The translations under genes were made by a program, and so were the position numbers. DNA of 54,262 nucleotides, from assembly GCF_018998565.1 (NCBI RefSeq), contig NZ_JAHNZO010000042.1, forward strand, positions 1 to 54,262, read 5' to 3'. Below, piece after piece: positions 33,179 through 41,706 of the stretch. This DNA comes from Paenibacillus oleatilyticus. Lineage in GTDB: Bacteria > Bacillota > Bacilli > Paenibacillales > NBRC-103111. The stretch's first letter is position 1, and each line of letters begins with the position of its first letter. Below the pieces are notes generated by a model that worked only from the letters and a program-made list of their open reading frames with translations, was not told the origin of the DNA and did no database searches.

Positions 33179-34258
33179 ATGGACCGTCTCGCACTTGAAA
33201 GGTTTCGATGGGAAACGTCCCGGGTCCGGAGCTTGCAGAAGCTGAGGGCCCTTCGGGATCAAGTTAACGAGGAGTTTGAGCGGCGTCTCCTTTTTGCCGA
33301 AGCGCTGGAATGGAGCCGGGAGGTTAACGAATACCACGATGCATTAATCCGCCGCGTCATCGCGCTGTCCGAGAACCGGCTGCAGGAAGAGCAGGGAAAA
33401 ACCGCACCGCTTCCCTATGCGTTCCTGCTGTTCGGCAGCGGAGGACGGGGCGAGCAGACGTTGTGGAGCGATCAAGACAACGGCTTGATCTACGCGGACC
33501 CTTCATCCGCGGATGAGCGCATGGAGGCGGATCGTTACTTCGCCGAATTGGCGGCCCGTATTACGGAAGGCTTGGAAGCGGTCGGTTACCCGCCTTGTCA
33601 CGGGCAAGTTATTTGCACCAACGAGCAATGGCGCAAGCCGCTGGGGGATTATCGTCTGATGGTCAACGAGTGGATGCAGGAGCCGGATTGGGAGCATGTG
33701 AGATATTTGCTAATTACGGTCGATGCACGTACGGTGTACGGGGATGAAACGTTAGGGTGCGCACTTATCGAGGAAATCTACCGGTATACCGCGGCCCAAC
33801 CCGCCATGCTGGAGCACATGCTGCGCAATACGCTGCATCATAAAGTATCGATCGGCGTGTTCGGCCAACTGATCAAGGAACGATACGGCGAAGATGCCGG
33901 GGGAGTCGATGTGAAATACGGCGCCTACATCCCGATTGTTAACGGAATCCGCTTGCTGGCGGTGGAAGCGGGAATCCGCCGTTCGTCTACCGAGGAGCGA
34001 ATAAAGTTATTGATCGCAGGCGGGCACATTCCGGAAGAGCTCGGCCAGGATTGGCTGGAGGCTCTGACGCTGGCATTGAAGCTGCGGTCGATGACTCCTT
34101 ATCAGATCGAGGAAGGCCGGTATGTGACCCGCGGCAAGCTGACCGCAGACCAGTTGACGAAAGAACGGGTGATGGAGCTGAAACAGTGTCTCCGCATCGG
34201 AACGGACTTGCAGAAGTACGTCAGGAAAAGCATTCCTAAGGAGATAAACAAAGGTTAG
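33179..34258 (+). CDS. DUF294-type putative nucleotidyltransferase
   Basis: 359 aa. 'FGSGGRGEQTLWSDQDNGLIY' around residues 85-105 is the NTase-fold active site (GSxxR...E...DxD with Asp98 and Asp100), as in GlnD and DUF294 proteins. The C-terminal half (about 200-350) is the helical DUF294_C-like domain. There is no HD or ACT domain as in GlnD. Follows amtB by 27 bp (AAGGGGAT site) and precedes an exonuclease by 11 bp, so all three form an operon. Target of modification unknown. Confidence 0.85.
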   Translation: MDRLALERFRWETSRVRSLQKLRALRDQVNEEFERRLLFAEALEWSREVNEYHDALIRRVIALSENRLQEEQGKTAPLPYAFLLFGSGGRGEQTLWSDQDNGLIYADPSSADERMEADRYFAELAARITEGLEAVGYPPCHGQVICTNEQWRKPLGDYRLMVNEWMQEPDWEHVRYLLITVDARTVYGDETLGCALIEEIYRYTAAQPAMLEHMLRNTLHHKVSIGVFGQLIKERYGEDAGGVDVKYGAYIPIVNGIRLLAVEAGIRRSSTEERIKLLIAGGHIPEELGQDWLEALTLALKLRSMTPYQIEEGRYVTRGKLTADQLTKERVMELKQCLRIGTDLQKYVRKSIPKEINKG

Positions 34259-34269
34259 GTGATCGGCTT

Positions 34270-35004
34270 ATGAAGGATATGCGGCCGGGCGGCCGGATGT
34301 GGCAGCTGTATAAAATGGGCGGGCTCACTCCGGCGATCACGTCGATGTTCGATGCGCAAAGCGCGCAGCAGATGGCCTTTATCCGCTCCATCATGAAGGA
34401 ACAGCGCAAAAACTCATTATATGAAATTTCTCTGAGCACGGTGGAACTGGTCGTTTTCGACTTGGAAACGACCGGTTTTTCGCCGTATAACGGGGATGAA
34501 ATTATTTCATTCGGGGCTGTGTCCGTTACGGGGACTGAAATCAAGGAAGAGAGCACCTATTACAGCTTGGTCCATCCGAAGAGAAGCATCCCCGGGGAGA
34601 TCGAAAAGCTGACGGGGATAACGAACGAGATGGTGGCGGATGCCCCGGATTTGCTGCATGCGCTGCGCGGTTTTTTGGAATTCGTCCGGCAGAAGGTGCT
34701 GGTCGCTCACGGTTCCGGTCACGACAAGCATTTTTTGAATGCGGCGCTCTGGCGGACGTCCAAAGTTAACCTGAACCACCGTCTGCTCGATACGATGATG
34801 ATTGCCAAATGGCTTCACCCGAAGCTGAGAAAATACGATTTGGACACGCTGCTCGACCTGTACGGCATCGAAGTGACGAAGCGCCATCACGCGCTTGAGG
34901 ATGCGCGGATGACCGCTCATTTGTGGATCGGGATGATGCGTGAAATCAAGTCGAAGGACGTGCAGACGTTAGGAGATTTGTATGCGCATTTGAGCCATCA
35001 TTAA
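34270..35004 (+). CDS. DEDDh 3'-5' exonuclease (DnaQ-like)
   Basis: 244 aa. Exonuclease I 'VVFDLETTGFSP' (Asp64, Glu66), II 'HGSGHDKHFLN', III 'HHALEDARMTAH' with the general-base His: an intact DEDDh nuclease like the PolIII epsilon subunit. The first 55 residues are an extra helical segment. Last gene of the amtB operon. In proteobacteria a DUF294 gene and a DnaQ-like gene often follow acetate permease actP; here the permease is AmtB. Probably acts on RNA or DNA ends, substrate unknown. Confidence 0.9.
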   Translation: MKDMRPGGRMWQLYKMGGLTPAITSMFDAQSAQQMAFIRSIMKEQRKNSLYEISLSTVELVVFDLETTGFSPYNGDEIISFGAVSVTGTEIKEESTYYSLVHPKRSIPGEIEKLTGITNEMVADAPDLLHALRGFLEFVRQKVLVAHGSGHDKHFLNAALWRTSKVNLNHRLLDTMMIAKWLHPKLRKYDLDTLLDLYGIEVTKRHHALEDARMTAHLWIGMMREIKSKDVQTLGDLYAHLSHH

Positions 35005-35010
35005 AGCAAG

Positions 35011-35457
35011 TCAATCCATCACGATTTCGTACGAAATCGCCTCAAGACCGAAATTCTCCTGCTGCCTTTTCCGAAAGGCGAAGGCCTTTACCTCGGGCAA
35101 AGACGGATCGCGCAGCGAAACGATCCAGTGACTGGGCGTTGAGTGCCATAAGGTGGCCAGGTCGTGATCCGACGGATAAGGAGCAGTCCGGGGGTGGGAA
35201 TGAACGATCCCGACCAGTTCTTGCTTTCCGCCGGCAGCGTACAGGGCCCGGACAAGCTCCTGCGGGTGCAGCTCGAAGCTGTGCAGCGGATTTGCCGCGA
35301 CGTTGGCGATCGGCACATAGTTTAAGGCCACAGGAACGCCTACCGCAGACAGACAGCCAAAAAGAAGGCCGCACGCTTCGCGTGGCATCGCTTCAAGGCA
35401 GTGGCCGAGCATCTCGGACCATACTTCGCGGCGAATTCGAATCTGTAAACGATGCAT
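35011..35457 (-). CDS. JAMM/MPN-domain metallopeptidase (M67)
   Basis: 148 aa. The JAMM zinc motif is complete: upstream Glu in 'PREACGLLFG' and 'HSHPRTAPYPSDHD' (HxH...S..D). Such isopeptidases cleave ubiquitin-like or sulfur-carrier C-terminal tails or CysO-Cys adducts. No E1-like or ThiS/MoaD-like gene is adjacent. Start ATG 35457 has no strong ribosome site. Convergent with the exonuclease gene, only 6 bp apart. Confidence 0.88.
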   Translation of the reverse strand: MHRLQIRIRREVWSEMLGHCLEAMPREACGLLFGCLSAVGVPVALNYVPIANVAANPLHSFELHPQELVRALYAAGGKQELVGIVHSHPRTAPYPSDHDLATLWHSTPSHWIVSLRDPSLPEVKAFAFRKRQQENFGLEAISYEIVMD

Positions 35458-35524
35458 CGGAAGGAGGCGCCTTTCATTGTCTTTTGCGCCATTATACTAC
35501 AATTGTCCGTATTCCCGCTCCTAT

Positions 35525-36835
35525 TTACCCTCCGATTTTTCCTTGCGGTTTAATGAAGAAGAAGGCCAGGACTAACGTCAGAAGCGACAAAGACGTAACG
35601 GTAATGAACACGATTTGATGCGACTTGTCCATCATCCACCCGAACAGCGGAGGGCCGAAGGCAACGCCCAGGAAACGCAGGCTGCTGTATAACGACGTGA
35701 TCATCCCCCGCTGCTCCCGCTCGACGGAGCCGGTAATCATCGTGTTCAAGCACGGCAGAAGCAAGCCCGTTCCGACACTGCTCAGAGTCAGCAGGCCGAT
35801 AAATACATAAATGCTTTTATTGTAGAACAAAATGCATAAACCGAGCGACACGGTCATGAGCACAAGGCCGATATTAATGAGCCAGCGCATCAGGGTGCCG
35901 TTCTTTTTGATGAGTGAGCCGGTCGTATAGGATGTGACCACCATCCCGAGGAGCGGAATGGCGAGGACGAGCCCTTTCATCACCCCGTCGATATGATAAG
36001 GGGCCACTTCGAGAATGTCCGATAAATAAAAGAGGACGCCGAACAAGACGAACAAAGCCATGGAGCCCGCAAAAAACGACGTGATCAGCCAGCGCCCCTT
36101 TTGTTTCAAAATGGCGCCGATATTCCGAAGGTATTCGCCGAGCTTGGGAGGTGCCTGCTCCTTCTTGGGCTCCTTCAGCAGAAACATGACGGCCAGCAGC
36201 GATAACAGGCAAAAGAACGGAAAAGCGAAAAAAGCGGCATACCATACAATTAACGCAAGCAGCGAGCCGAGAATCGGACTGACCACTTTGCCGGCTCCGT
36301 TCGAAGCTTCCGTTAACCCCAGCGCTTTACTTTCCATCCCTGCTTTGTACAGATCCCCGGCCAACGCCATGGCAATAGGAGCGGTGCCCGCCGCGCCCAT
36401 CCCTTGAATCGCCCGTGCAATAATGATCACGGTATATGAATTCCAAAGGGCGCCCAAGCCGGCTAAAATCCCGGCCCCGCCGTAAATGATCAATGAAGGA
36501 ATCATGATCGCTTTGCGGGAAAACCGATCGGACAAGTAGCCGGCGATCGGGATCACGAGGCCCGCAGTGACGGAAAACAACGTGATCACCAAGCTGCTCT
36601 GAAATTGCGAAATCCCGAGGCGCTTCTGCATATCCGGCAAAATGGGAACAAGCATCGAGTTACCGAGCACCAGTACAAGCGGTACGCTGGCGATGGCAAT
36701 AAACTCCCAGATGACCCCTTTTCCGCCCTTCTCTGCCGCTTTCGGGCTGTCAGTGGCTTGCTCTTCTTTTGAGGCCGAGTAATCGATATCGCTTTCGAAC
36801 ATAATCCGCAGTTTTTTCGGTTTTGCTTTCTCCAT
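35525..36835 (-). CDS. MFS drug-type efflux transporter
   Basis: 436 aa with a polar 45-residue N-terminal extension, then 12 membrane helices. 'GYLSDRFSRKAIM' after helix 2 is the MFS motif A; 'RAIQGMGAAG' is close to motif C of DHA1-type antiporters; so drug or metabolite efflux by proton exchange is likely. A single gene divergent from the TlpA-like gene. GAGGGTTGAAT precedes the ATG. Confidence 0.88.
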   Translation of the reverse strand: MEKAKPKKLRIMFESDIDYSASKEEQATDSPKAAEKGGKGVIWEFIAIASVPLVLVLGNSMLVPILPDMQKRLGISQFQSSLVITLFSVTAGLVIPIAGYLSDRFSRKAIMIPSLIIYGGAGILAGLGALWNSYTVIIIARAIQGMGAAGTAPIAMALAGDLYKAGMESKALGLTEASNGAGKVVSPILGSLLALIVWYAAFFAFPFFCLLSLLAVMFLLKEPKKEQAPPKLGEYLRNIGAILKQKGRWLITSFFAGSMALFVLFGVLFYLSDILEVAPYHIDGVMKGLVLAIPLLGMVVTSYTTGSLIKKNGTLMRWLINIGLVLMTVSLGLCILFYNKSIYVFIGLLTLSSVGTGLLLPCLNTMITGSVEREQRGMITSLYSSLRFLGVAFGPPLFGWMMDKSHQIVFITVTSLSLLTLVLAFFFIKPQGKIGG

Positions 36836-37007
36836 ACGATATTCAACCCTCCGCTAATAACCGAATCGTAAAGTTAATGTGTCCATTCATGGAAGGCGCC
36901 ATGCTTCCCGGCTTTATCCAGCGGAGCGTGATTGGGTAGTAACGTTTTCAGGCAAATGGGGGATACTGTAATTGTAAGCAAGCCGGAGTATAGACAGGAG
37001 AGAGACG

Positions 37008-37544
37008 ATGAAACGAAACTTGCTGATTTTCGGATTTGTATTGGCTTTGGCGGGACTGGCTCTATTTCAGAATAACCGCATTGACCGGATATTATCGGTT
37101 TCAGCTGCGGGCCGGCCGGAAATAAAAGTGGAATCGCCGGTCCCCGCGTTTACTTTGAAGGGACTGGACGGGGGAGAATATAAGGTCGGCGGTGTCCGCG
37201 ACAAGCCGCTGATGGTGAATTTCTGGGCTTCGTGGTGCGGACCGTGCCGTGAAGAAGCACCTGCCTTAAAGCAGGTGTACGACCGTTACAAAGGACGATT
37301 CGATCTTTACGCGGTCAACGTGACCAAAGGGGACGAGTTGGAGGCGGTACGGCGCTTCGTCAACCAAGCGCAATTTTCGTTCCCGGTGCTATTGGATACG
37401 AGCGGAGAGGTGGCTGACGCTTACCGGCTGTTATTCGTCCCGACAAGCTTCCTGATCGACCGGCAAGGGCACTTGAAGGAAGTTATTCATGTGCTGCCTC
37501 CGGACCAATTGGAGGACAAAATCAAACGGCTGATTGCAAGTTAA
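37008..37544 (+). CDS. membrane-anchored TlpA/ResA-like thioredoxin
   Basis: 178 aa. One N-terminal helix (about 5-22) anchors it; the thioredoxin fold lies outside. WCGPC in 'NFWASWCGPCREEAP' is the redox centre; 'FVPTSFLIDRQG' carries the cis-Pro. Likely reduces cytochrome c or other extracellular disulfides. AGGAGAGAGACG before the ATG. Short intergenic terminator follows. Confidence 0.9.
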   Translation: MKRNLLIFGFVLALAGLALFQNNRIDRILSVSAAGRPEIKVESPVPAFTLKGLDGGEYKVGGVRDKPLMVNFWASWCGPCREEAPALKQVYDRYKGRFDLYAVNVTKGDELEAVRRFVNQAQFSFPVLLDTSGEVADAYRLLFVPTSFLIDRQGHLKEVIHVLPPDQLEDKIKRLIAS

Positions 37545-37565
37545 ACTTGAAAAGCCGTTACATCA

Positions 37566-37607
37566 AAACAGGCCGCATGTCTCCGGTTGGAGAAATGCGG
37601 CCTGTTT
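37566..37607. terminator. bidirectional intrinsic terminator
   Basis: AAACAGGCCGCAT / ATGCGGCCTGTTT with CTCC/GGAG inner pairs, between convergent tlpA-like and cimA genes. Confidence 0.88.
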
Positions 37608-37619
37608 GCCATCGCTATT

Positions 37620-39239
37620 TTAGTGATTTACGAGCCCGAGGCGTTCCCGGCTTTCTTCCGGCTTGTCGGCCACCCGGGTCATGCCGAGCAGCGCATACCG
37701 GATGCTGTCGACAAGGGCGTGCCAGCTCGCTTCGATAATATTTTCCGATACGCCGACGGTGCTCCACGTGCTGTTGAAATCGGTCGATTCAATCAGCACG
37801 CGAACTTTCGCTGCCGTGGTGTCCTTCTCGTCCAAGACGCGCACTTTATAATCGGACAAATGCATGTTGTTGATATCCGGATAGTATTCGACCAGACATT
37901 TGCGCAAGGCGTTGTCCAGCGCATTCACGGGACCGTTCCCTTCGGCGGCGTTGTAGATCGTTTTGCCGTGTACGTTCACCTTGACGATCGCTTCGGAAAG
38001 CACCGGCTGATCGGCGGATTTGGCGACCATAATTTTAAACGAGTCGAGTGTGAACACTTCCTCCAGCTTTCCGTAAGCGTCCCGGATCAGAAGCTCCAGC
38101 GTAGCGTCCGCGCCTTCGAATTGATAGCCCTGATGCTCCATCTCTTTAATTTGCTCGATGAGCTGCTTGGTCTGCTGGTTGTTCGTATCGAAGTCCAAGC
38201 CAAGCTCCTGAGTTTTGAAGACAAGGTTGCTCTGTCCGGCAAGCTCCGAGACGAGTACGCGCTGCTTGTTGCCGACCAACTCGGGCTTGATATGCTCGTA
38301 CGTGCTGGAATCGCGCAAGATCGCCGAGACGTGAATTCCGCCTTTATGCGCGAATGCCGCAGAACCGACGTAAGGCTGGTTAACCGGCATATGCATGTTG
38401 GCGATTTCGCTGACATAGCGTGCCACGGTGGACAAGCTGGCCAATTGCTCCGCGCTGATCACATCGTACTTCAGCTTTAACTGTAAATTCGGAATGACCG
38501 ATACCAGATTGGCATTGCCGCATCGTTCCCCGTAGCCGTTGATCGTACCCTGCACTTGCCGGGCTCCGGCCATGACGGCGGCCAGGCTGTTCGCTACGCC
38601 GAGCTCGCAATCGTTGTGCGCGTGAATGCCGATCGGACAGGAGATCAAGGACGTTACTTTGGTCACGATAGCCGAAATTTCGTGAGGCAGCGTGCCTCCG
38701 TTCGTATCGCACAGCGCAATCCAGTCGGCGCCGGCTTCCTCGGCCTTCTTGATCGTCGCCAGAGCGTATTCCGGGTTGCTCTTGTATCCGTCGAAGAAGT
38801 GCTCCGCATCGTAAATGACTTCCAGCCCGTTTTTCTTCAAGAAACGGACCGAATCGTAGATCATCGCCAAATTTTCTTCCAGCGTCGTCTGGATGGCCGT
38901 GTGCACTTGGAAATCCCACGATTTGCCAAAGATTGCTGCGGCCTGAACGCCGACTTCAAGAATCCGGTTCAGGTTAGGATCGTTCTCCGCCAACGTCTCT
39001 TTGCGTCGCGTGCTGCCGAAAGCTGTAATTTTCGCATGCGACAATTTCAATTCCTTCACCCGCATGAAAAACTCAATATCCTTGTTATTGCTGCCGGGCC
39101 AACCGCCTTCAATATAAGAAACGCCCAGCGCGTCCAGCTTTTGGGCGATTTTGAGTTTGTCCTCGACGGAGAGGCTGACGCCTTCGCCCTGAGTGCCGTC
39201 TCGAAGCGTAGTATCGAAAATTTTAACCGTGCCCGCCAT
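37620..39239 (-). CDS. cimA: citramalate synthase CimA
   Basis: 539 aa. Condenses pyruvate and acetyl-CoA to (R)-citramalate, entering isoleucine synthesis without threonine. 'FDTTLRDGTQGEG', 'HAHNDCELGVAN' and 'GYGERCGNANL' are hallmarks of the LeuA/CimA family; the C-terminal ~150 residues ('HLSDYKVRVLDEKDTTAAKVRVL' in part) are the allosteric LeuA-dimer domain. AGGAGGATC precedes the ATG. Isolated from leu/ilv genes. Confidence 0.93.
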   Translation of the reverse strand: MAGTVKIFDTTLRDGTQGEGVSLSVEDKLKIAQKLDALGVSYIEGGWPGSNNKDIEFFMRVKELKLSHAKITAFGSTRRKETLAENDPNLNRILEVGVQAAAIFGKSWDFQVHTAIQTTLEENLAMIYDSVRFLKKNGLEVIYDAEHFFDGYKSNPEYALATIKKAEEAGADWIALCDTNGGTLPHEISAIVTKVTSLISCPIGIHAHNDCELGVANSLAAVMAGARQVQGTINGYGERCGNANLVSVIPNLQLKLKYDVISAEQLASLSTVARYVSEIANMHMPVNQPYVGSAAFAHKGGIHVSAILRDSSTYEHIKPELVGNKQRVLVSELAGQSNLVFKTQELGLDFDTNNQQTKQLIEQIKEMEHQGYQFEGADATLELLIRDAYGKLEEVFTLDSFKIMVAKSADQPVLSEAIVKVNVHGKTIYNAAEGNGPVNALDNALRKCLVEYYPDINNMHLSDYKVRVLDEKDTTAAKVRVLIESTDFNSTWSTVGVSENIIEASWHALVDSIRYALLGMTRVADKPEESRERLGLVNH

Positions 39240-39404
39240 AATGATCCTCCTGTTTCTTTTAACATTTTATTGCGCTAAAGTATAATTTATAATTATAGCA
39301 CAATGTAGCGGCCAAAGGGTATTGCCAATCCTAAAATATCCCCGGCTTGACCCCGGCGCTTCGGGCGAATTATGCTGTAAGTAAGAGGACGGGAGGCGGA
39401 TGCC

Positions 39405-40712
39405 ATGGTTGAGACAAATGGGAGTGCCAACGGCTATCCCGTGAACGGCAGAGTGATTCTCCACATCGATATGAATGCGTTCTATTGCTCGGTGCATGAA
39501 GCGGTAGAACCCGAAAAATACAAAGACAAGCCCATTGCGGTAGCCGGAAGCGTAGAACTGCGCAAGGGTATTATTGTCACCTGCTCCTATAAGGCAAGGG
39601 CGCGCGGAGTGAAGACGGGGATGCTGGTGCGGGAAGCCGACAAGCTTTGCCCCGGCTTAATCTTGATCCGCCCCGATTTTGATCTGTACAGGCAGTTTTC
39701 TAGACGGTTTATGAAGATTGCCTACGAATATTCGCCGCTGGTCGAAGCGGTGTCGATAGACGAATGTTACGTCGATATTACCGGCTCCAAGATGTTCGGA
39801 ACTCCGCTCGAAATCGCCGAGACGATTCAAAAGCGGATCCGCGATGAGCTTCTTCTGCCTTGTTCGATCGGCGTCGCGCCGAACAAGCTGCTGGCCAAAA
39901 TGGCTTCGGATATGAAAAAGCCCAACGGCATCTCGGTGCTGCGCAAACGGGATGTGCCAACCGTACTGTGGCCGCATCCTTGCGCCAGCTTGTTCGGTAT
40001 CGGCAAGAAAACCGCCGAAAAGCTGAAACGGCTGCAAATCCATACGCTCGGCCAGCTCGCCCATGCCGACGAGCGGCTGTTGAGCGACCGGTTCGGCGTG
40101 CTCGGTCCGGCATTGAAGCGGGCCGCCAACGGAGAGGACAACTCGCCGGTTAATCCGGATAAAGAACAAAGCAAATCGATCGGCCATGCGACAACCTTGC
40201 CGGTGAATTATACGGACCGGGCCGATATCCACCGGGTGTTTCTGAATTTGTCCGACCAAGTCGGGCGGCGGCTGCGCCGGCAGGGCCTGGTTGCGGAGAC
40301 GGTACAGATCTCGATACGTGATCCCGATATGAAGACGATCACGCGGGCCTCGAAGCTGCCCGAGCCTTCGGAAAGTGCGGACGACTTCTACCGGACAGCC
40401 TGCCAATTGTTCGACGCTCACTGGAAGGAAGGGCTTCCGGTGCGATTGCTCGGCGTGACGCTGCAGAATTTGACAGCCAAGCAGGAAGTTGCGGTACAGC
40501 TCGATTTGTTCAGCTATCAGAAGCAGCCTGTAAAAGAAAAACTGAATCAGGCGATGGATGCGCTTCGCGACAAGTACGGCGAAGGCGTGATTTTGACTGC
40601 GGGGATGCTGGGCGACGATCCTTCCACGCTCATTCGCAACACCAAGAGGCGCGGCACGTCACTGCAAATGGATCATCTCCGGTTAAAGGGATTGGAGGAG
40701 GACGAGTATTGA
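39405..40712 (+). CDS. dinB: DNA polymerase IV-type Y-family polymerase
   Basis: 435 aa translesion polymerase. 'HIDMNAFYCSVHE' and 'VSIDECYVDITGS' carry the three catalytic acidic residues; the helix-hairpin-helix region 'LFGIGKKTAEKLKRL' and a little-finger domain follow. The sequence QLDLF (residues 365-369) is a canonical beta-clamp binding motif; about 70 residues lie beyond it, so it is internal. ATG follows GGGAGGCGG. mobB begins within its stop codon. I found no clear SOS (LexA) box upstream. Confidence 0.92.
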   Translation: MVETNGSANGYPVNGRVILHIDMNAFYCSVHEAVEPEKYKDKPIAVAGSVELRKGIIVTCSYKARARGVKTGMLVREADKLCPGLILIRPDFDLYRQFSRRFMKIAYEYSPLVEAVSIDECYVDITGSKMFGTPLEIAETIQKRIRDELLLPCSIGVAPNKLLAKMASDMKKPNGISVLRKRDVPTVLWPHPCASLFGIGKKTAEKLKRLQIHTLGQLAHADERLLSDRFGVLGPALKRAANGEDNSPVNPDKEQSKSIGHATTLPVNYTDRADIHRVFLNLSDQVGRRLRRQGLVAETVQISIRDPDMKTITRASKLPEPSESADDFYRTACQLFDAHWKEGLPVRLLGVTLQNLTAKQEVAVQLDLFSYQKQPVKEKLNQAMDALRDKYGEGVILTAGMLGDDPSTLIRNTKRRGTSLQMDHLRLKGLEEDEY

Positions 40713-41212
40713 CGACGATTATCGGTTTCGCAGGTTATTCCGACAGCGGCAAAACGACGCTAGTTTCGCTGCTGGTTCCATATTTTGAGGAGCGGGGCGT
40801 CAAGGTTGCGGTTATAAAGCACGATGCGCACGGGCATTATAAGGAAGCTCCCGCAGCGGATTCCACTTTGTTTATCCAGTCCGGGGCGTCGGCTTCCGTC
40901 GTCTTGTCCCCGGATGCCGTAAGAACATACGAACGCAAAACGGTCACGCTTCAGGAGACAATCGAACGGTTAAAAGGAAGCTACGGGCTGATCCTAATAG
41001 AAGGCTTCAAGCGGGAGCCGCACGATAAAATCGCCGTATTCCGGACGGAGGAGCAGGCGCGGATCGTGCATGAGCTTGCTGCGCCCCCGATCGCTTGCGT
41101 ATCCTCGGATCGTAAGCTCGCCGAAGCCGCGGCGCCGGGCATTCCTTTCTTTTCTATGGACGCCGTAGAGTCGATCGCCGAGTTTATCCTATCCCGTATG
41201 AGAAATCCATAA
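40709..41212 (+). CDS. mobB: molybdopterin-guanine dinucleotide biosynthesis protein MobB
   Basis: 167 aa GTP-binding accessory protein that helps make molybdenum cofactor. P-loop 'GYSDSGKTTLVSLL' (about 9-22), 'VAVIKHDAHGHY' and 'LILIEGFKREPHDKIAVFR' are family motifs. TTG overlaps the dinB stop (TTGA), with GGAGGAGG upstream, so the two are coupled. No other mo- gene is nearby. Confidence 0.9.
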   Translation: MTTIIGFAGYSDSGKTTLVSLLVPYFEERGVKVAVIKHDAHGHYKEAPAADSTLFIQSGASASVVLSPDAVRTYERKTVTLQETIERLKGSYGLILIEGFKREPHDKIAVFRTEEQARIVHELAAPPIACVSSDRKLAEAAAPGIPFFSMDAVESIAEFILSRMRNP

Positions 41213-41313
41213 CGAAGCGGTATCATATCGTTCGCTACTTTCTATTTGAACTTTGTAAGCTTTTATATTATATTTTAGGATGTGGTTACACAATCAAGGG
41301 AGGAAGATTAGAC

Positions 41314-41547
41314 ATGGCAAAATACACTTGGGTGGATAAAGAAACCTGTATCGCTTGCGGTGCCTGTGGAGCGACGGCGCCGGACATTTACGACTACGAC
41401 GATGAGGGTCTTGCAGAAGTAATTTACGAAGGCGACAGCAACAAAGGCGTAACCGAAATTCCGGAAGATCTGTACGATGATCTGCAGGATGCTCAGGACG
41501 GCTGCCCGACGGACTCCATCAAAGTCGCAGACGCTCCTTTTAACTAA
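41314..41547 (+). CDS. fer: [4Fe-4S] ferredoxin, Bacillus Fer type
   Basis: 77 aa acidic electron carrier. CIACGAC near the N-terminus and 'DGCPTDS' near the C-terminus supply the four Cys of a single cluster; the sequence follows Bacillus Fer closely. Single gene with strong ribosome site (GGGAGGAAG) and terminator. Confidence 0.95.
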   Translation: MAKYTWVDKETCIACGACGATAPDIYDYDDEGLAEVIYEGDSNKGVTEIPEDLYDDLQDAQDGCPTDSIKVADAPFN

Positions 41548-41576
41548 TACTCTGAATAGCTATAGCTTCATAGCGC

Positions 41577-41614
41577 AAAGAGCCTGTTTCCTCCGTGGAA
41601 GCGGGCTCTTTTTT
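41577..41614 (+). terminator. intrinsic terminator of fer
   Basis: AAGAGCCTG.TTTCC / GGAA.GCGGGCTCTT followed by TTTT. Confidence 0.85.
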
Positions 41615-41706
41615 CGTTCCGGCCTGCTTGAAATAAATAACTTCGTTCCGGGATTTTATGGTAAGATGAATAGCGGAAACTGCAAGAAAAACAGGGGGCC
41701 TTTTTC

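Noticed and set aside
39400..39410. possible LexA (SOS) box before dinB
   Set aside because: The CGAATTATGCTGT-like string near 39365 does not fit the Bacillus CGAAC-N4-GTTCG consensus.
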